A stretch of 64,000 nucleotides of DNA. Source: Pantoea cypripedii (GTDB lineage Bacteria > Pseudomonadota > Gammaproteobacteria > Enterobacterales > Enterobacteriaceae). The position numbers and the translations under genes are program-made. Where the stretch lies: positions 1-64,000 of the forward strand of contig NZ_MLJI01000003.1 in assembly GCF_002095535.1 (NCBI RefSeq), in the 5' to 3' direction. Below the pieces are notes generated by a model, which saw only the letters and a list, made by a program, of their open reading frames with translations, ran no database searches and was not told the DNA's origin. Shown here one piece after another: positions 45,019 to 54,900 of the stretch (the first letter of the stretch is position 1; the number at the start of each line of letters is the position of its first letter).

Positions 45019-45579
45019 TCAGGCAAGAATCCGTTTTGCCCAGGATTCGATCTCATCACCACTGCCAATATCCGCCTGTACCAGTCCATTGACAATAAAG
45101 GTGGGGGATACGTGGATACCGTTCTGGCGTGAATATTTGCAATGCCATTTGATTTCGTTCTGCAATTCAGCGCGGTCAAACGGCTCGCGTGCATTGACAC
45201 CGCTGTATTGCTCCAGACGATCGAGGATCTGGTTCGGCGTGGTGTCCATATTGGGGCCGCGGGCGTGATCGGTGAACTCGAACTCTTCGCGGTGATCGGC
45301 CACGGCTTTCAGCACCGCTTTGGCGGCGGCTTTGCCTGCGGGCAGGGTGGACGCGGCAAGTATGTAGCGCACAATCAGGCCGGAATACATATGCCATGGC
45401 TGTGATTGCAAACGGATTTTCAGCGTCATCTTCTCTTCGCCGACCAGGTTTAATAACGCATCGAACTTATTAAATGCGCGCACCGAAAACGGGCAGGTGG
45501 GTTCGAGAAACACTTCAAACACCTTCGGGCCGTGGCCCCAGACCAGTGGATCGGCATGCAATGCGGTTGACTGACTCAT
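45019..45579 (-). CDS. Monothiol DsbA/thioredoxin-like protein
   Basis: 186 residues with a thioredoxin-like DsbA fold: FEVFLEPTCPFSVRAFNKF puts Cys29 in a CPFS motif (CxxS), not CxxC, and the cis-Pro loop is VSPTFIVNG. No signal peptide, so it acts in the cytoplasm. Related proteins are annotated as DsbA-family or glutathione-dependent isomerase-like. I chose ATG 45579 (GGAGTCACG upstream) over 45621. Confidence 0.75.
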   Translation of the reverse strand: MSQSTALHADPLVWGHGPKVFEVFLEPTCPFSVRAFNKFDALLNLVGEEKMTLKIRLQSQPWHMYSGLIVRYILAASTLPAGKAAAKAVLKAVADHREEFEFTDHARGPNMDTTPNQILDRLEQYSGVNAREPFDRAELQNEIKWHCKYSRQNGIHVSPTFIVNGLVQADIGSGDEIESWAKRILA

Positions 45580-45871
45580 CGTGACTCCCTGTGTAGAGAA
45601 AAAGTTTACCCACTTTGACAAAGCGTTGCGGCGGCGACCAGCACAAGCTTAGGCTTTTTTGTTACAAAGCCATTCTCTGGTGTCATAATCCGTGCCAGAT
45701 AAAAATCAGTTTACAGATCCGCGAGCTACGAAATTGTCAGGCGCTATGCCCTTTGCCAGCCAAATAACCAACTATAGTTATCCTACATTTTCGCTGTTTG
45801 AGGCGCTGCGACCGCCGCGCCTTTTTTTATTCATTTGCCCGGAGCTGAGAGAGATAAAAAAGAGGTTAATT

Positions 45872-46141
45872 GTGCTTGCCGAAATTTCCTGGAAAATCAT
45901 CCATCAGGTTATCAATCAAACGATTGCGGAGATGGTGGATGAGCAGCAGACGCTGGATGTGTTGACCCTGCGTGGGCGGTTAAGGGAAATGGCCGAAAAC
46001 GAGAGCGATGAAGAGATGGTGCTATGTTACTGGCAGGCGATGAAAGTGCTGACGCACCTGCCGCCGACGGTGACAGCCAGTCAGTTGATTGAAGCGGCGC
46101 GTAACGCCTTTCGCAGCCCGATTAATCATGACCCGCTTTAA
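45872..46141 (+). CDS. Small protein resembling the YmgB/AriR family
   Basis: An 89-residue, acidic, helical protein from GTG 45872 (AGAGG upstream): ISWKIIHQVINQTIAEM then LRGRLREMAENESDEEMVLCYWQAMKVL. The pattern of two helices with a charged middle recalls small biofilm-linked YmgB/AriR-type proteins, but the match is weak. The frame continues upstream to 45692 without a better start. Confidence 0.45.
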   Translation: MLAEISWKIIHQVINQTIAEMVDEQQTLDVLTLRGRLREMAENESDEEMVLCYWQAMKVLTHLPPTVTASQLIEAARNAFRSPINHDPL

Positions 46142-46247
46142 CGCTGCTTCGCAGCAGGTGCTAACATAATCGTATGATTATTCAGCATAATAATGGGACA
46201 TGATTTGATAAACTTCTGTCGTCAGAGACCAACCACTGAGGACAGCA

Positions 46248-47264
46248 ATGAAAATTACGAGCTATGCCGCCATGCAGGCGGGTGAGGCGCTGGTGCCTTA
46301 CGAATACGAGGCCGGTCCATTGGCTGCCGAGGATGTGCAGGTAGAGGTGGATTACTGTGGCGTCTGCCACTCCGATCTGTCGATGATTGATAATGAATGG
46401 GGTGGCTCAACCTACCCGCTGATTGCCGGTCACGAAGTGATTGGGCGCGTGGTGGCGCTGGGCGAAGCGGCGCAGAATAAAGGGCTGAGTCTCGGCCAGC
46501 GTGTTGGTATCGGCTGGACAGCCAAAAGCTGCCAGCATTGCGATGCCTGTATCACCGGTGACCAGGTCAACTGCGAAAACGGTAAGGTCTCCACCATCAA
46601 TAACCACGGTGGATTCGCCAGCCACCTGCGCGCTAACTGGCAATGGGTGATCCCGCTGCCGGAATCGCTGGATATTGCCACCGCCGGTCCGTTGCTGTGT
46701 GGCGGTATCACGGTGTTTAAACCGTTGCTGATGAACAACATCACTGCGACCAGCCGCGTTGGGGTGATTGGCATTGGTGGCCTCGGCCATATGGCGATCA
46801 AACTGCTGCGCGCGATGGGGGCGGAGGTCACCGCGTTCAGTTCGTCTGCCGGTAAAACCGAATCGATTCTGGCGATGGGTGCTGACTGTGTGATCAACAG
46901 CCGTGACCCGGAGGCGCTGAATGCGCTGGCAGGGCAGTTTGATTTGATTATCAGCACCGTGGCGGTGGATCTCGACTGGAAACCCTATTACCAGGCTCTG
47001 GCGCGTCAGGGCAAGTTCCACACCGTGGGTGCGGTGATGAAGCCGTTTGAAGTTCCGGCATTTAGCCTGATTGTTGGCGATCGTGCGGTTACCGGTTCCT
47101 CCACCGGTTCACCGGGTCAGCTGCGTGCGTTGCTGAAACTGGCATCCCGCGTCGATATCGCGCCGACTGTGGAAGAATTCCCGATGTCGAAAGTGAATGA
47201 CGCGCTCGATCATGTCCGTGCCGGTAAAGCGCATTATCGCGTGGTGCTGAAAGCAGATTTCTGA
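46248..47264 (+). CDS. Zinc-dependent NADP alcohol dehydrogenase (YahK/cinnamyl-ADH type)
   Basis: 338 residues of the medium-chain dehydrogenase family. Catalytic zinc: Cys in YCGVCHSDL, His-Glu in AGHEVIGRV; structural zinc Cys cluster [15 protein letters not shown]; cofactor motif [13 protein letters not shown]. The build fits the YahK/AdhC (cinnamyl alcohol dehydrogenase) branch, which reduces a broad range of aldehydes. Start ATG 46248. It stands alone, followed by palindromic repeats. Confidence 0.88.
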   Translation: MKITSYAAMQAGEALVPYEYEAGPLAAEDVQVEVDYCGVCHSDLSMIDNEWGGSTYPLIAGHEVIGRVVALGEAAQNKGLSLGQRVGIGWTAKSCQHCDACITGDQVNCENGKVSTINNHGGFASHLRANWQWVIPLPESLDIATAGPLLCGGITVFKPLLMNNITATSRVGVIGIGGLGHMAIKLLRAMGAEVTAFSSSAGKTESILAMGADCVINSRDPEALNALAGQFDLIISTVAVDLDWKPYYQALARQGKFHTVGAVMKPFEVPAFSLIVGDRAVTGSSTGSPGQLRALLKLASRVDIAPTVEEFPMSKVNDALDHVRAGKAHYRVVLKADF

Positions 47265-47267
47265 CAG

Positions 47268-47327
47268 GAGAGGCGCGATAAATCGCGCCTCTCAGGCACT
47301 GACTTGTAGCGGCGCGATTTATCGCGC
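47268..47327. repeat. Two inverted-repeat elements (GCGCGAT palindromes)
   Basis: A 12-bp-arm palindrome (arm GAGAGGCGCGAT, 47268-47293) directly follows the alcohol dehydrogenase stop. A second element, GCGCGAT-TT-ATCGCGC (47312-47327), follows and is trailed by TGTTTTTAT, so it can end transcription. Both share the core of the variant at 35808. They look like a dispersed REP-type element. Confidence 0.65.
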
Positions 47328-47357
47328 TGTTTTTATCACACCGCTAAGGCTGAGGCG

Positions 47358-49070
47358 TTACCCTTGCGCATCATCCTTCTCGCCGAGGAACCAATACCAC
47401 AGCGGAATCGACATCAGCGCGGTAAACACCGTGGTGTAGAGCGCGATCATAAAGCCCTGAGTCAGATACATGGTCAGAGACCAGCTGCTGAACGGGATAC
47501 CATATTGTTCAATCACGCCGCCAATAATCGCATTACTCATCACTGTTCCAACAATCAGCGCCAGCACACACAGCCCATACAGGAAATGACGCATCTCCTT
47601 GCGCTTAACGGCGAAGCGGGCGCGAATAATGCCAAGCGGCGATTGCTGCGCGGCCAGCAGCACCTGCGTATCAACCGGCGCGCGTTGCTGAGCACGGAAA
47701 CGCAGGATATCGACCAGCAAAAACGCCAGCAGACTCACCCCCATCACCGGCAGCGCATAACCGAGCGCCAGTGCCAGCAGCAAACAGGCCCCTTTGGCAT
47801 AGTGTGGTAACGCCAGCCAGGCGGCTGTCAGAGTCTGGGTCGGACTGGCTTCTGCCTGCTGTGGCCGACGCAGCCACCACATGCGATAGCCCAGCACAAT
47901 CATGGTGCATAAACCCAAACCGAAGGCCGCCAGCAGCAGCTGATTCGCCAGGCCGAACAACACCCCCATGTGCGCATCCACACCCCAGCGTGTCAGCTTC
48001 GCCACCAGCGGGAAACGATCGAAATACACATGATCGACAATGGTGAAATCCTGTGGATTCACTGACACGGCATCCACTTGCGTGGGCCAGCTGCGATCGA
48101 TTTCGCTTACCGTCCATGCCTTATCCGCATTTTTCGGCTGACGTAACTCCAGTTTGGTTGCCGAGATTCCCGCCGCTCGCGCTGCGTACAACGCGCGATC
48201 CCAGTCGCCATCGGCGGCATTGATCGGGCCATGTGGTACCGGCATCGCCATCGTCGACATATCCATGCCCGGCATACTTTGATGGTCGGCATGAGGATCG
48301 GCAGGCATCGCAGGTTCATCGTGGTTGAGCGCGGTGTTGACCTGTGGCGTCAGCCAGTTCAGTTCGGTACGCCAGCGATCAATATTGCCACCTGCCCATT
48401 GTGACCAGGTCAGTCCGGTGACGGAGAAAAACAGTAAGCCCAGCAGCAGCGTCAGGCCGAGGGTGATGTGCCAGTGTCGGCTAAAGGCAAAGCGTCCACG
48501 CGGCGTTTTTGCCTTGCGGCGTGGACGCGTCCCCAGCCACAGCAGTACACCGCCCAGTGCAGCCACCCACAACCAGGACGCCGCGAGTTCGCTGTAGTTG
48601 CGGCCAACGTCCCCCAACAACAGGCTGCTGTGCAGCAGGTCGATGGTCATGCGCAGCGGCAGCACGCCACTGGTGCCATATACCGTCATATCGCCTTTCA
48701 CCTGTAAGGTGTAGGGATCGATAAAGACCGAACGTGACTGCGAAGCACCGAGGGAGGGATCGCTGAACTGCACACGCGTGGTATCGCTGGCACCCGGAGC
48801 CGGGCGTACGGCGTAGATACGTTGTTTCTCACCAGCATAAGCGCGGGCTGCGGCGATTTGTGCCGAAAGCGGCTGCGCGTGACTACCTGGCTCAACACTC
48901 AACGCGTCTTTATACAGCACGTTTTCCAGCTGGGGCGTCAGCACATACAGCGTGCCACTCAGCGCAGCGATAAAGATAAAAGGGGCGACAAACAGGCCGA
49001 TGTAAAAATGTAAGCGGCGTAGCAAATTAAGCACCGCGCCGCGCGGTGCTACAGAGTGAACAGCAGACAA
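47358..49070 (-). CDS. PepSY-domain membrane protein with Met/His-rich loop
   Basis: A 570-residue PepSY-associated membrane protein: an N-terminal helix (RRLHFYIGLFVAPFIFIAALSGTLYVL), a PepSY-like periplasmic part with VFIDPYTLQV, and further helices (SRHWHITLGLTLLLGLLFFSVTGL). A periplasmic insertion with HADHQSMPGMDMSTMAMP is rich in Met and His, suggesting copper or another soft metal. PepSY proteins of this size are linked to iron or copper uptake and reduction. Start ATG 49070. The DUF2946 gene upstream on the same strand has a similar Met/His content. Confidence 0.75.
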   Translation of the reverse strand: MSAVHSVAPRGAVLNLLRRLHFYIGLFVAPFIFIAALSGTLYVLTPQLENVLYKDALSVEPGSHAQPLSAQIAAARAYAGEKQRIYAVRPAPGASDTTRVQFSDPSLGASQSRSVFIDPYTLQVKGDMTVYGTSGVLPLRMTIDLLHSSLLLGDVGRNYSELAASWLWVAALGGVLLWLGTRPRRKAKTPRGRFAFSRHWHITLGLTLLLGLLFFSVTGLTWSQWAGGNIDRWRTELNWLTPQVNTALNHDEPAMPADPHADHQSMPGMDMSTMAMPVPHGPINAADGDWDRALYAARAAGISATKLELRQPKNADKAWTVSEIDRSWPTQVDAVSVNPQDFTIVDHVYFDRFPLVAKLTRWGVDAHMGVLFGLANQLLLAAFGLGLCTMIVLGYRMWWLRRPQQAEASPTQTLTAAWLALPHYAKGACLLLALALGYALPVMGVSLLAFLLVDILRFRAQQRAPVDTQVLLAAQQSPLGIIRARFAVKRKEMRHFLYGLCVLALIVGTVMSNAIIGGVIEQYGIPFSSWSLTMYLTQGFMIALYTTVFTALMSIPLWYWFLGEKDDAQG

Positions 49071-49138
49071 AGCCGTCTTCCTTGCGTAAAAGAATGCTCA
49101 AGCGTCATCCAGCGGGATGCGCTACCGATCGAATCATG

Positions 49139-49537
49139 TCAGCAGGAGAGAAGGGCAGGTGGCGCGCGCGGTCGGTGGGTCGAGGTATGACGGCAGATCA
49201 CCGGTGCGATGACATCGGGAATCGGCGGGGCGCGGGAAATTACCAGCATCAGCCAGATGAAGGGGACAAACACCCACATCATCAACGGCACATGCACCAG
49301 CAAATCACAGTAGCCACAGGCGAATTCGCCGTCGTCCATCATATGATGGTCCATGCCGGGCATCACCATATCCGGCATGGCATCGTGATGCATAGGCATG
49401 TCGGCCATCATGCTTTGCAGGTGGTTCTGTCGTTCCAGCAGCGTTTTCGACACCACCGGCGCAACAAACAGCAACAACACCGCCACGATGGCGATGCAGG
49501 CAGTCAGGCGCTGGCGAATTGCAGACGAAAACATCAT
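49139..49537 (-). CDS. DUF2946 family protein, Met/His-rich
   Basis: 132 residues: an N-terminal membrane helix, a Met/His-rich periplasmic segment (PMHHDAMPDMVMPGMDHHMM), then the DUF2946 mark ACGYCDLLVHVPLM and a second helix. DUF2946 proteins are often found with copper or cobalt transport genes. The following PepSY gene is on the same strand about 68 bp away, so they are likely co-transcribed. Confidence 0.75.
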   Translation of the reverse strand: MMFSSAIRQRLTACIAIVAVLLLFVAPVVSKTLLERQNHLQSMMADMPMHHDAMPDMVMPGMDHHMMDDGEFACGYCDLLVHVPLMMWVFVPFIWLMLVISRAPPIPDVIAPVICRHTSTHRPRAPPALLSC

Positions 49538-49724
49538 GGCGGAAACGGAGGTTACTGATTAAATTGGGCGGAAGTGTAACGCGATTACCTGGGATGGGTT
49601 AAAAAAACTGAGGGCATTGAAGAAATAATTCGCATCTTTTGAAAAAAATCACGTAACACCCAGCTTTTGTTAACCTTAATGAAACATGACTAGATCAATA
49701 GAGAAACATTAAAGCGGAGAAACA

Positions 49725-50666
49725 ATGAAGATTGTCACCCTTGACGGCGATACCCTGCCGCGCGCGCCACAACGTCCCCAATGGTGTACCGACTGGCAAT
49801 ATCGCGCCACCACCTCGCTGGCGGATCTGGTCCATGTGCTGCATGATGCGGAGATGGTGATCACCAACAAGGTGCCGTTGCGCGCTGATACGCTACGCCA
49901 GCTGCCCGCCTTACGTTACGTCTGCGTGGCGGCTACCGGTTATGACTGCATCGATCTGGCGGCCTGTCGCGAGCGGGGCATTATCGTCAGCAACGTACCG
50001 GGCTATTCCACGCGCAGCGTGGCAGAAGGGGTGATTGCGGCATTATTCGCCCTGCGCCGTCATCTGCTGGACTACGTTAACAGCACGCGTAGCGCCTGGC
50101 CTGCCTCGTCGCATTTTTGCGTCCATCGTCAGCCGATCCAGGACATCTATGGTGCGACCCTGGGTGTCATCGGCAAAGGCGATATTGGCCGCGCCGTCGG
50201 CGAGATGGCTCAGGCGCTGGGGATGAACGTGTTATATGCCGATCGTAAAGGCAGCAGCGTCTTGCGTGAGGGGTATGTGCCGTTTGAGCAGGTACTGGCG
50301 CAAAGCGATGTGCTGACGCTGCATTGCCCACTGACGCCGGAAACAAAGCAGCTGATCAATTTATCCGCGCTGGCGCAGATGAAGCCTTCAGCCCTGCTGA
50401 TCAACACCGCGCGTGGCGGTCTGATCAACGAAACCGAGCTGGCCCATGCGTTGCGCCAGGGAGTGATTGCCGGGGCGGCACTGGATGTGCTGACCAGTGA
50501 ACCCCCCGCTGCCGATCATCCGCTATTGCAGGCTGATGTACCCAACCTGATGCTGACACCGCATATCGCCTGGGCCAGCCAGCAGGGGGTGACCAACCTG
50601 CTGCGCGGTATCGAGAGCAATCTCGCCGGATTCTGGCAGGGCGCGGCACAGAATGTTGTGAGTTAA
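49725..50666 (+). CDS. D-2-hydroxyacid dehydrogenase, glycerate/hydroxypyruvate type
   Basis: 313 residues. Signatures: YDCIDLAACRERGIIVSNVPGYSTRSVAEG, nucleotide motif GVIGKGDIGRAVGEMAQALG, catalytic Arg in NTARGGLINE, Glu in DVLTSEPP and His in LTPHIAWAS. This matches the HprA/glycerate-dehydrogenase branch (glyoxylate or hydroxypyruvate reductase). GCGGAGAAAC precedes ATG 49725. It is a single gene convergent with the glutaminase gene. Confidence 0.85.
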   Translation: MKIVTLDGDTLPRAPQRPQWCTDWQYRATTSLADLVHVLHDAEMVITNKVPLRADTLRQLPALRYVCVAATGYDCIDLAACRERGIIVSNVPGYSTRSVAEGVIAALFALRRHLLDYVNSTRSAWPASSHFCVHRQPIQDIYGATLGVIGKGDIGRAVGEMAQALGMNVLYADRKGSSVLREGYVPFEQVLAQSDVLTLHCPLTPETKQLINLSALAQMKPSALLINTARGGLINETELAHALRQGVIAGAALDVLTSEPPAADHPLLQADVPNLMLTPHIAWASQQGVTNLLRGIESNLAGFWQGAAQNVVS

Positions 50667-50672
50667 GCGCGA

Positions 50673-51596
50673 TTAAAAAATCGATCGTCCCAGCCGTTCC
50701 GTCAGCATCTCCAGCATCACCGTACCGGCCAGTGAGTTGCCTGAGCTATCCAGCGCGGGCGACCACACCGCGATACTCATTTCTCCAGGGATGACCGCGA
50801 TAATGCCGCCGCCCACGCCGGATTTTGCTGGCATTCCCACTCGCCAGGCGAACTCGCCCGCTCCATCGTACATGCCGCTGGTCATCATCAGCGCGTTGAC
50901 CTGACGTGCATGACGCGGTGAAATCACCGTGATTTCATCGCCGAGGCTGCGTCCATGATTTGCCAGGTAGAAGAAGGTGCGTGCCAGTTCGGTACAGCTC
51001 ATCGCCATCGCGCAGTAGTGGAAATAGGTTTCCATCACTTTGCTGACATCGTTGTGGAAATTGCCGAAGGATTTCATCAGCCAGGCAATGGCGGCATTGC
51101 GTGCCGAATGTTCGTATTCGGAGCGAGCCACTACCCGGTCATAATTGATTCCATTGCGCTGCGCAAGACGGCGCACAATTTCCAGCATGCGCTGACGCGG
51201 TGCCGTCAGGCGGCTTTCCAGCAGATCGCACATCACCAGCGCACCGGCGTTGATGAAGGGATTGCGCGGTTTGCCCTGTTCCAGCTCCAGCTGCAGCAGC
51301 GAATTAAACGCCTGGCCGGACGGTTCTTTGCCGACACGCTGCCAAATATCCGGCTCGTCATATAAGGTCAGCGCCAGGGTCAGCGACAGCACTTTCGAGA
51401 TCGACTGAATGGAAAAACGGGTATCGGCGTCTCCCGCCTGATAACAGGTGCCATCGGCGACATAAATTGCGATGCCTGCCTGATCGGGTGATACCCCCGC
51501 CAGCGCGGGAATATAGTCCGCCACTTTTCCCTGCCGGGTCAGCGGGCGAACCTGTTCGATAATCTCTTCCAGCAATGCGTTACTGAGTTCAGACAC
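50673..51596 (-). CDS. glsA: Glutaminase (GlsA family)
   Basis: 307 residues, the usual length for serine-dependent glutaminases (about 308), hydrolysing glutamine to glutamate and ammonia. Seen: [16 protein letters not shown] with the Ser-x-x-Lys dyad, [15 protein letters not shown] and [26 protein letters not shown]. The start is GTG 51596 (CGGAGC upstream); the frame stays open to 51659 but gives an untypical N-terminus. Glutaminases of this class also help in acid resistance. Confidence 0.9.
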   Translation of the reverse strand: MSELSNALLEEIIEQVRPLTRQGKVADYIPALAGVSPDQAGIAIYVADGTCYQAGDADTRFSIQSISKVLSLTLALTLYDEPDIWQRVGKEPSGQAFNSLLQLELEQGKPRNPFINAGALVMCDLLESRLTAPRQRMLEIVRRLAQRNGINYDRVVARSEYEHSARNAAIAWLMKSFGNFHNDVSKVMETYFHYCAMAMSCTELARTFFYLANHGRSLGDEITVISPRHARQVNALMMTSGMYDGAGEFAWRVGMPAKSGVGGGIIAVIPGEMSIAVWSPALDSSGNSLAGTVMLEMLTERLGRSIF

Positions 51597-51742
51597 TTTT
51601 ATGCTCCGTGCATAGCCATTCTGGTCGGGGATGATCGGGACTCGCCGCCTGCGCGTCAATCAGTGACACAAAAAACTGTGAGCAATCAGGGTGAAGCCTG
51701 CGTTACAGTGCATTGATTATGCACCGATGATGAGACATCACC

Positions 51743-52093
51743 ATGTTAACCAATCTGTTGCAGGCCTTCCCTGCGGCGGCCCAGGCAGGCAGTGCTGAAA
51801 CCTTCGAGCAACTTCTGCAACGTCCCAATCTGCGTATCGAACGTATTGTTTCAACCGGCCAGACCAGCCCGCCGGATTTCTGGTATTGCCAGACGCAGGG
51901 CGAATGGGTGTTGATCGTGCAGGGAGAGGCCGGTTTGCAGCTTGAGGGTGAATCCGAACGGCGATTACGTCCCGGTGATTTTGTTGATATCCCTGCTGGC
52001 TGCCGTCATCGTGTGAACTGGACGGCGGCGGAGCAGCCAACGGTGTGGTTGGCGATTCACTACGGTGAGTTGCCCGATGCAGAAGAACAATAA
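51743..52093 (+). CDS. Cupin domain protein
   Basis: 116 residues, one cupin barrel. Seen: [30 protein letters not shown], then [19 protein letters not shown]. The first conserved metal motif (GxxxHxH) is altered to an acidic/aromatic stretch, so metal binding is uncertain. It is divergent from glsA and precedes clcA; no function is known. Confidence 0.75.
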   Translation: MLTNLLQAFPAAAQAGSAETFEQLLQRPNLRIERIVSTGQTSPPDFWYCQTQGEWVLIVQGEAGLQLEGESERRLRPGDFVDIPAGCRHRVNWTAAEQPTVWLAIHYGELPDAEEQ

Positions 52094-52113
52094 ATTTTAA
52101 GATAGAGGATGGC

Positions 52114-53505
52114 ATGTCTGTGACACAAGATTCTGCGCAGCCGGAAACGGTGATGCGTGCGGGGCGTTTTCTGTTGCTGCAACGGCTGATGCGGCGCGAT
52201 AAAACCCCGGTAGCGTTGCTGTTTCTGGCGGCACTGGTCGGCATTTTGACCGGTCTGGTGGCGGTCGCCTTTGATAAATCAGTGAACTTTATTTTTCATT
52301 CACGGCTCAACTGGCTGGCTGATCAGGCGAGCAATCCGCTGCTGAATGTGCTCTGTGCTTTCTTTGCGGCCGCCCTGTTAGGGGCGCTGGGCTACTGGCT
52401 GGTACGACGCTTTGCGCCAGAAGCGGGGGGATCGGGGATCCCGGAAATTGAGGGCGCGCTGGAAGAACTCAGGCCGGTGCGCTGGTGGCGCGTATTGCCG
52501 GTGAAGTTTATCGGCGGGATGGGCGCACTCGGCTCGGGCATGGTGCTGGGGCGTGAAGGTCCGACGGTGCAGATCGGTGGCAATATTGGGCGTATGTGTA
52601 CCGATATGTTTCGGGTGCGCTCGTCAGAAGCGCGTCATACTTTGCTGGCAACCGGTGCGGCGGCCGGGCTTTCTGCCGCGTTCAACGCACCGCTGGCGGG
52701 GATTCTGTTTATCATCGAGGAAATGCGTCCGCAGTTCCGCTACAGCCTGATTTCTATTAAAGCGGTGTTTGTCGGTGTGATTATGTCGAGCATCGTGTTC
52801 CGCCTGTTTAACGGCAATGAAGCGATTATCAACATTGGTCAGCTTAAAGATGCTCCGACGTCCACCTTATGGCTGTATCTGCTGCTCGGCATCCTGTTTG
52901 GCGGCTGTGGCGTGGCGTTTAATCGCCTGATTTTCTGGACCCAGGATCAGTTCCAGCGGTTGCATCACGGACGTACCGCGCCCTGGGTGTTGTGGGGGGG
53001 CCTGCTGGCTGGTATTTGTGGTGTGCTGGGATGGATACTGCCGGAAGCTATCAGCGGCGGCATCACGCTGATCCCGGATTTCTCTGCCGGACACTTCACC
53101 GCGCTGGGATTATTTGCCCTGTTCGCGTTGCGCGTGGTGATCACCATCTGCTGTTTTGCCTCTGGCGCACCCGGCGGGATTTTTGCGCCGATGCTGACGC
53201 TGGGCACCCTGCTCGGTACCTGTTTTGGTCAGCTTTGCGCGCATTGGTTTCCTGGTTATCAGCTGGAAGCGGCGACGTTTGCCGTCGCCGGGATGGGGGC
53301 GCTGTTTGCCGCCTCGGTGCGTGCACCGCTGACCGGCATCGTGCTGGTGCTGGAGATGACCAATAACTATCAGTTGATTCTGCCGATGATTATCACCTGC
53401 CTTGGGGCCACGCTGGCGGCGCAGTTCTTTGGTGGCAAACCGCTGTATTCGTCGTTGCTGGCGCGCACGCTGGCGAAAGCCCAGCGCCGCGAAAATGCGA
53501 CGTAG
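52114..53505 (+). CDS. clcA: H(+)/Cl(-) exchange transporter ClcA
   Basis: 463 residues of the CLC family. The selectivity-filter motifs are intact: [10 protein letters not shown] (106-110 GSGIP), gating Glu148 in [11 protein letters not shown], the inner proton glutamate near 202-203 in [11 protein letters not shown] and [16 protein letters not shown]. It matches E. coli ClcA in length and numbering. It exchanges two Cl- for one H+ and supports acid resistance. It is 20 bp after the cupin gene. Two acid-resistance-type genes (glutaminase, ClcA) are neighbours. Confidence 0.93.
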   Translation: MSVTQDSAQPETVMRAGRFLLLQRLMRRDKTPVALLFLAALVGILTGLVAVAFDKSVNFIFHSRLNWLADQASNPLLNVLCAFFAAALLGALGYWLVRRFAPEAGGSGIPEIEGALEELRPVRWWRVLPVKFIGGMGALGSGMVLGREGPTVQIGGNIGRMCTDMFRVRSSEARHTLLATGAAAGLSAAFNAPLAGILFIIEEMRPQFRYSLISIKAVFVGVIMSSIVFRLFNGNEAIINIGQLKDAPTSTLWLYLLLGILFGGCGVAFNRLIFWTQDQFQRLHHGRTAPWVLWGGLLAGICGVLGWILPEAISGGITLIPDFSAGHFTALGLFALFALRVVITICCFASGAPGGIFAPMLTLGTLLGTCFGQLCAHWFPGYQLEAATFAVAGMGALFAASVRAPLTGIVLVLEMTNNYQLILPMIITCLGATLAAQFFGGKPLYSSLLARTLAKAQRRENAT

Positions 53506-53515
53506 CGGTTGTCGT

Positions 53516-54709
53516 TCAGGGCCGTTTACCCACGCTGTGGGTAAGCGTGGTCCATTTACGCGCCTGCTCGCTCAGGCTGAAACCGAGGCCGTGGCGGTCA
53601 GAAATCAGCATGCGCCCATCGCGCAGTTCCAGCTGTTCATTGAATAGTGGATTGAGCCACTCAAAATGTTCCAGCCAGGGTTCAATCGGGTAGGCTGCCG
53701 CCAGATGGATATGAATCTCCATGGCGAAATGCGGGGCCAGCTTGCGGCCATGGCGTGCCGCCAGATCCATAATCTTCAGAAACGGCGTGATACCGCCGAC
53801 GCGCGGTGCATCGGGCTGGACGAAATCGCTGGCGTTACCGAGGATCAGCTGCTCATGTTCGCGGAAGCTGGTGAGCATCTCACCGGTGGCAATCGGGGTG
53901 TCCAGCGCGGCGGTCAGGGCCGCGTGCCCCTCAACATCGTAAGCATCGAGGGGTTCCTCAATCCACACCAGATTGAATTGTTCCATTTTTCGGCCCATGC
54001 GAATGGCGGTTTCACGATCCCATTGCTGGTTGGCATCGACCATCAGCGGGAAATCATCGCCCAGCGTCTGACGTACTGCTGCCAGGCGACGCAGGTCTTC
54101 TTTGGTATCAGGCTGGCCAACTTTGATTTTAATGCCGCCGATGCCGTTCTCGCGTGAAATGGCGACGTTCTTCAGCACCTGATCGAGCGGAGTATGCAGG
54201 AAGCCGCCCGAGGTGTTGTAGCACTGCACCGAATCGCGATGCGCCCCGAGCAGTTTTGACAGCGGCAGGCTGGCGCGTCGTGCTTTCATATCCCACAGCG
54301 CGATATCGAAGGGGGAAATAGCCTGCACGGCCATGCCGCTGCGTCCGACTGATGCGCCTGCCCACAGTAGTTTGGTATAGATTTTATCGATATCGTTAGG
54401 ATCTTCTCCGAGTAACGCATCGGCGATTTCGCAGGCGTGAGCATATATACCCTGGCCCCCGGCACGTTTGGAATAGCTGAAGCCGATCCCCTCAAAGCCA
54501 TCACGCGTGGCGATTTCCGCCACAATGATCGCCACTTCGGTCAGTGGCTTCTGGCGTCCGGTCAACACCTTGGCATCGCTCACTGGCGTCGCCAGCGGCA
54601 GAAAGGCCAGCGATAAATTGACCCAGACGATACGGTCGCCACTGTCGGCAGCGGTGGCGGCACCCTGCGCTTTGGCATAAGTCACTGCGGCGGAATTAAC
54701 ACCTGACAT
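53516..54709 (-). CDS. L-talarate/galactarate dehydratase-like enolase-superfamily enzyme
   Basis: 397 residues of the mandelate racemase/enolase superfamily, the TalrD/GalrD pattern. Seen: Lys194-x-Lys196 (GGIKIKVG), metal ligands Asp225 (VDANQQW), Glu251 (IEEPLD) and Glu277 (TGEMLT), and the His327 base (APHFAMEIHIHLA). It dehydrates L-talarate or galactarate to a 2-keto-3-deoxy acid. Start ATG 54709 with AGGAGAC. It is divergent from a LacI regulator and flanked by LacI-type operator palindromes. Confidence 0.85.
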   Translation of the reverse strand: MSGVNSAAVTYAKAQGAATAADSGDRIVWVNLSLAFLPLATPVSDAKVLTGRQKPLTEVAIIVAEIATRDGFEGIGFSYSKRAGGQGIYAHACEIADALLGEDPNDIDKIYTKLLWAGASVGRSGMAVQAISPFDIALWDMKARRASLPLSKLLGAHRDSVQCYNTSGGFLHTPLDQVLKNVAISRENGIGGIKIKVGQPDTKEDLRRLAAVRQTLGDDFPLMVDANQQWDRETAIRMGRKMEQFNLVWIEEPLDAYDVEGHAALTAALDTPIATGEMLTSFREHEQLILGNASDFVQPDAPRVGGITPFLKIMDLAARHGRKLAPHFAMEIHIHLAAAYPIEPWLEHFEWLNPLFNEQLELRDGRMLISDRHGLGFSLSEQARKWTTLTHSVGKRP

Positions 54710-54725
54710 GCGAGTCTCCTGTTAA

Positions 54726-54743
54726 AATGATTGCGCTAACATT
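54726..54743. promoter_or_regulatory. LacI-type operator upstream of the dehydratase gene
   Basis: AATGATTGCGCTAACATT, an 18-bp imperfect palindrome, lies 17 bp before the dehydratase start. It is nearly the same as the site at 54824-54841. Confidence 0.6.
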
Positions 54744-54823
54744 CTTGCTTCGCAAGGACTATGCGCCAGGATGTTCGGTTGTTAATGTTCGCGTGATCAC
54801 ATTTTCGGCATTGCGATGAAAAA

Positions 54824-54841
54824 AATGATAGCCCTAACATT
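54824..54841. promoter_or_regulatory. LacI-type operator upstream of the regulator gene
   Basis: AATGATAGCCCTAACATT shares AATGATxGC and CTAACATT with the site at 54726 and is similarly imperfect. The pair brackets the divergent promoters, fitting autoregulation by the LacI protein. Confidence 0.6.
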
Positions 54842-54900
54842 TACCGGGGAACATCGTTTTACGTTATGCTAGCCGCTGGTTTTCTCCAGGCTAAGTGGCA

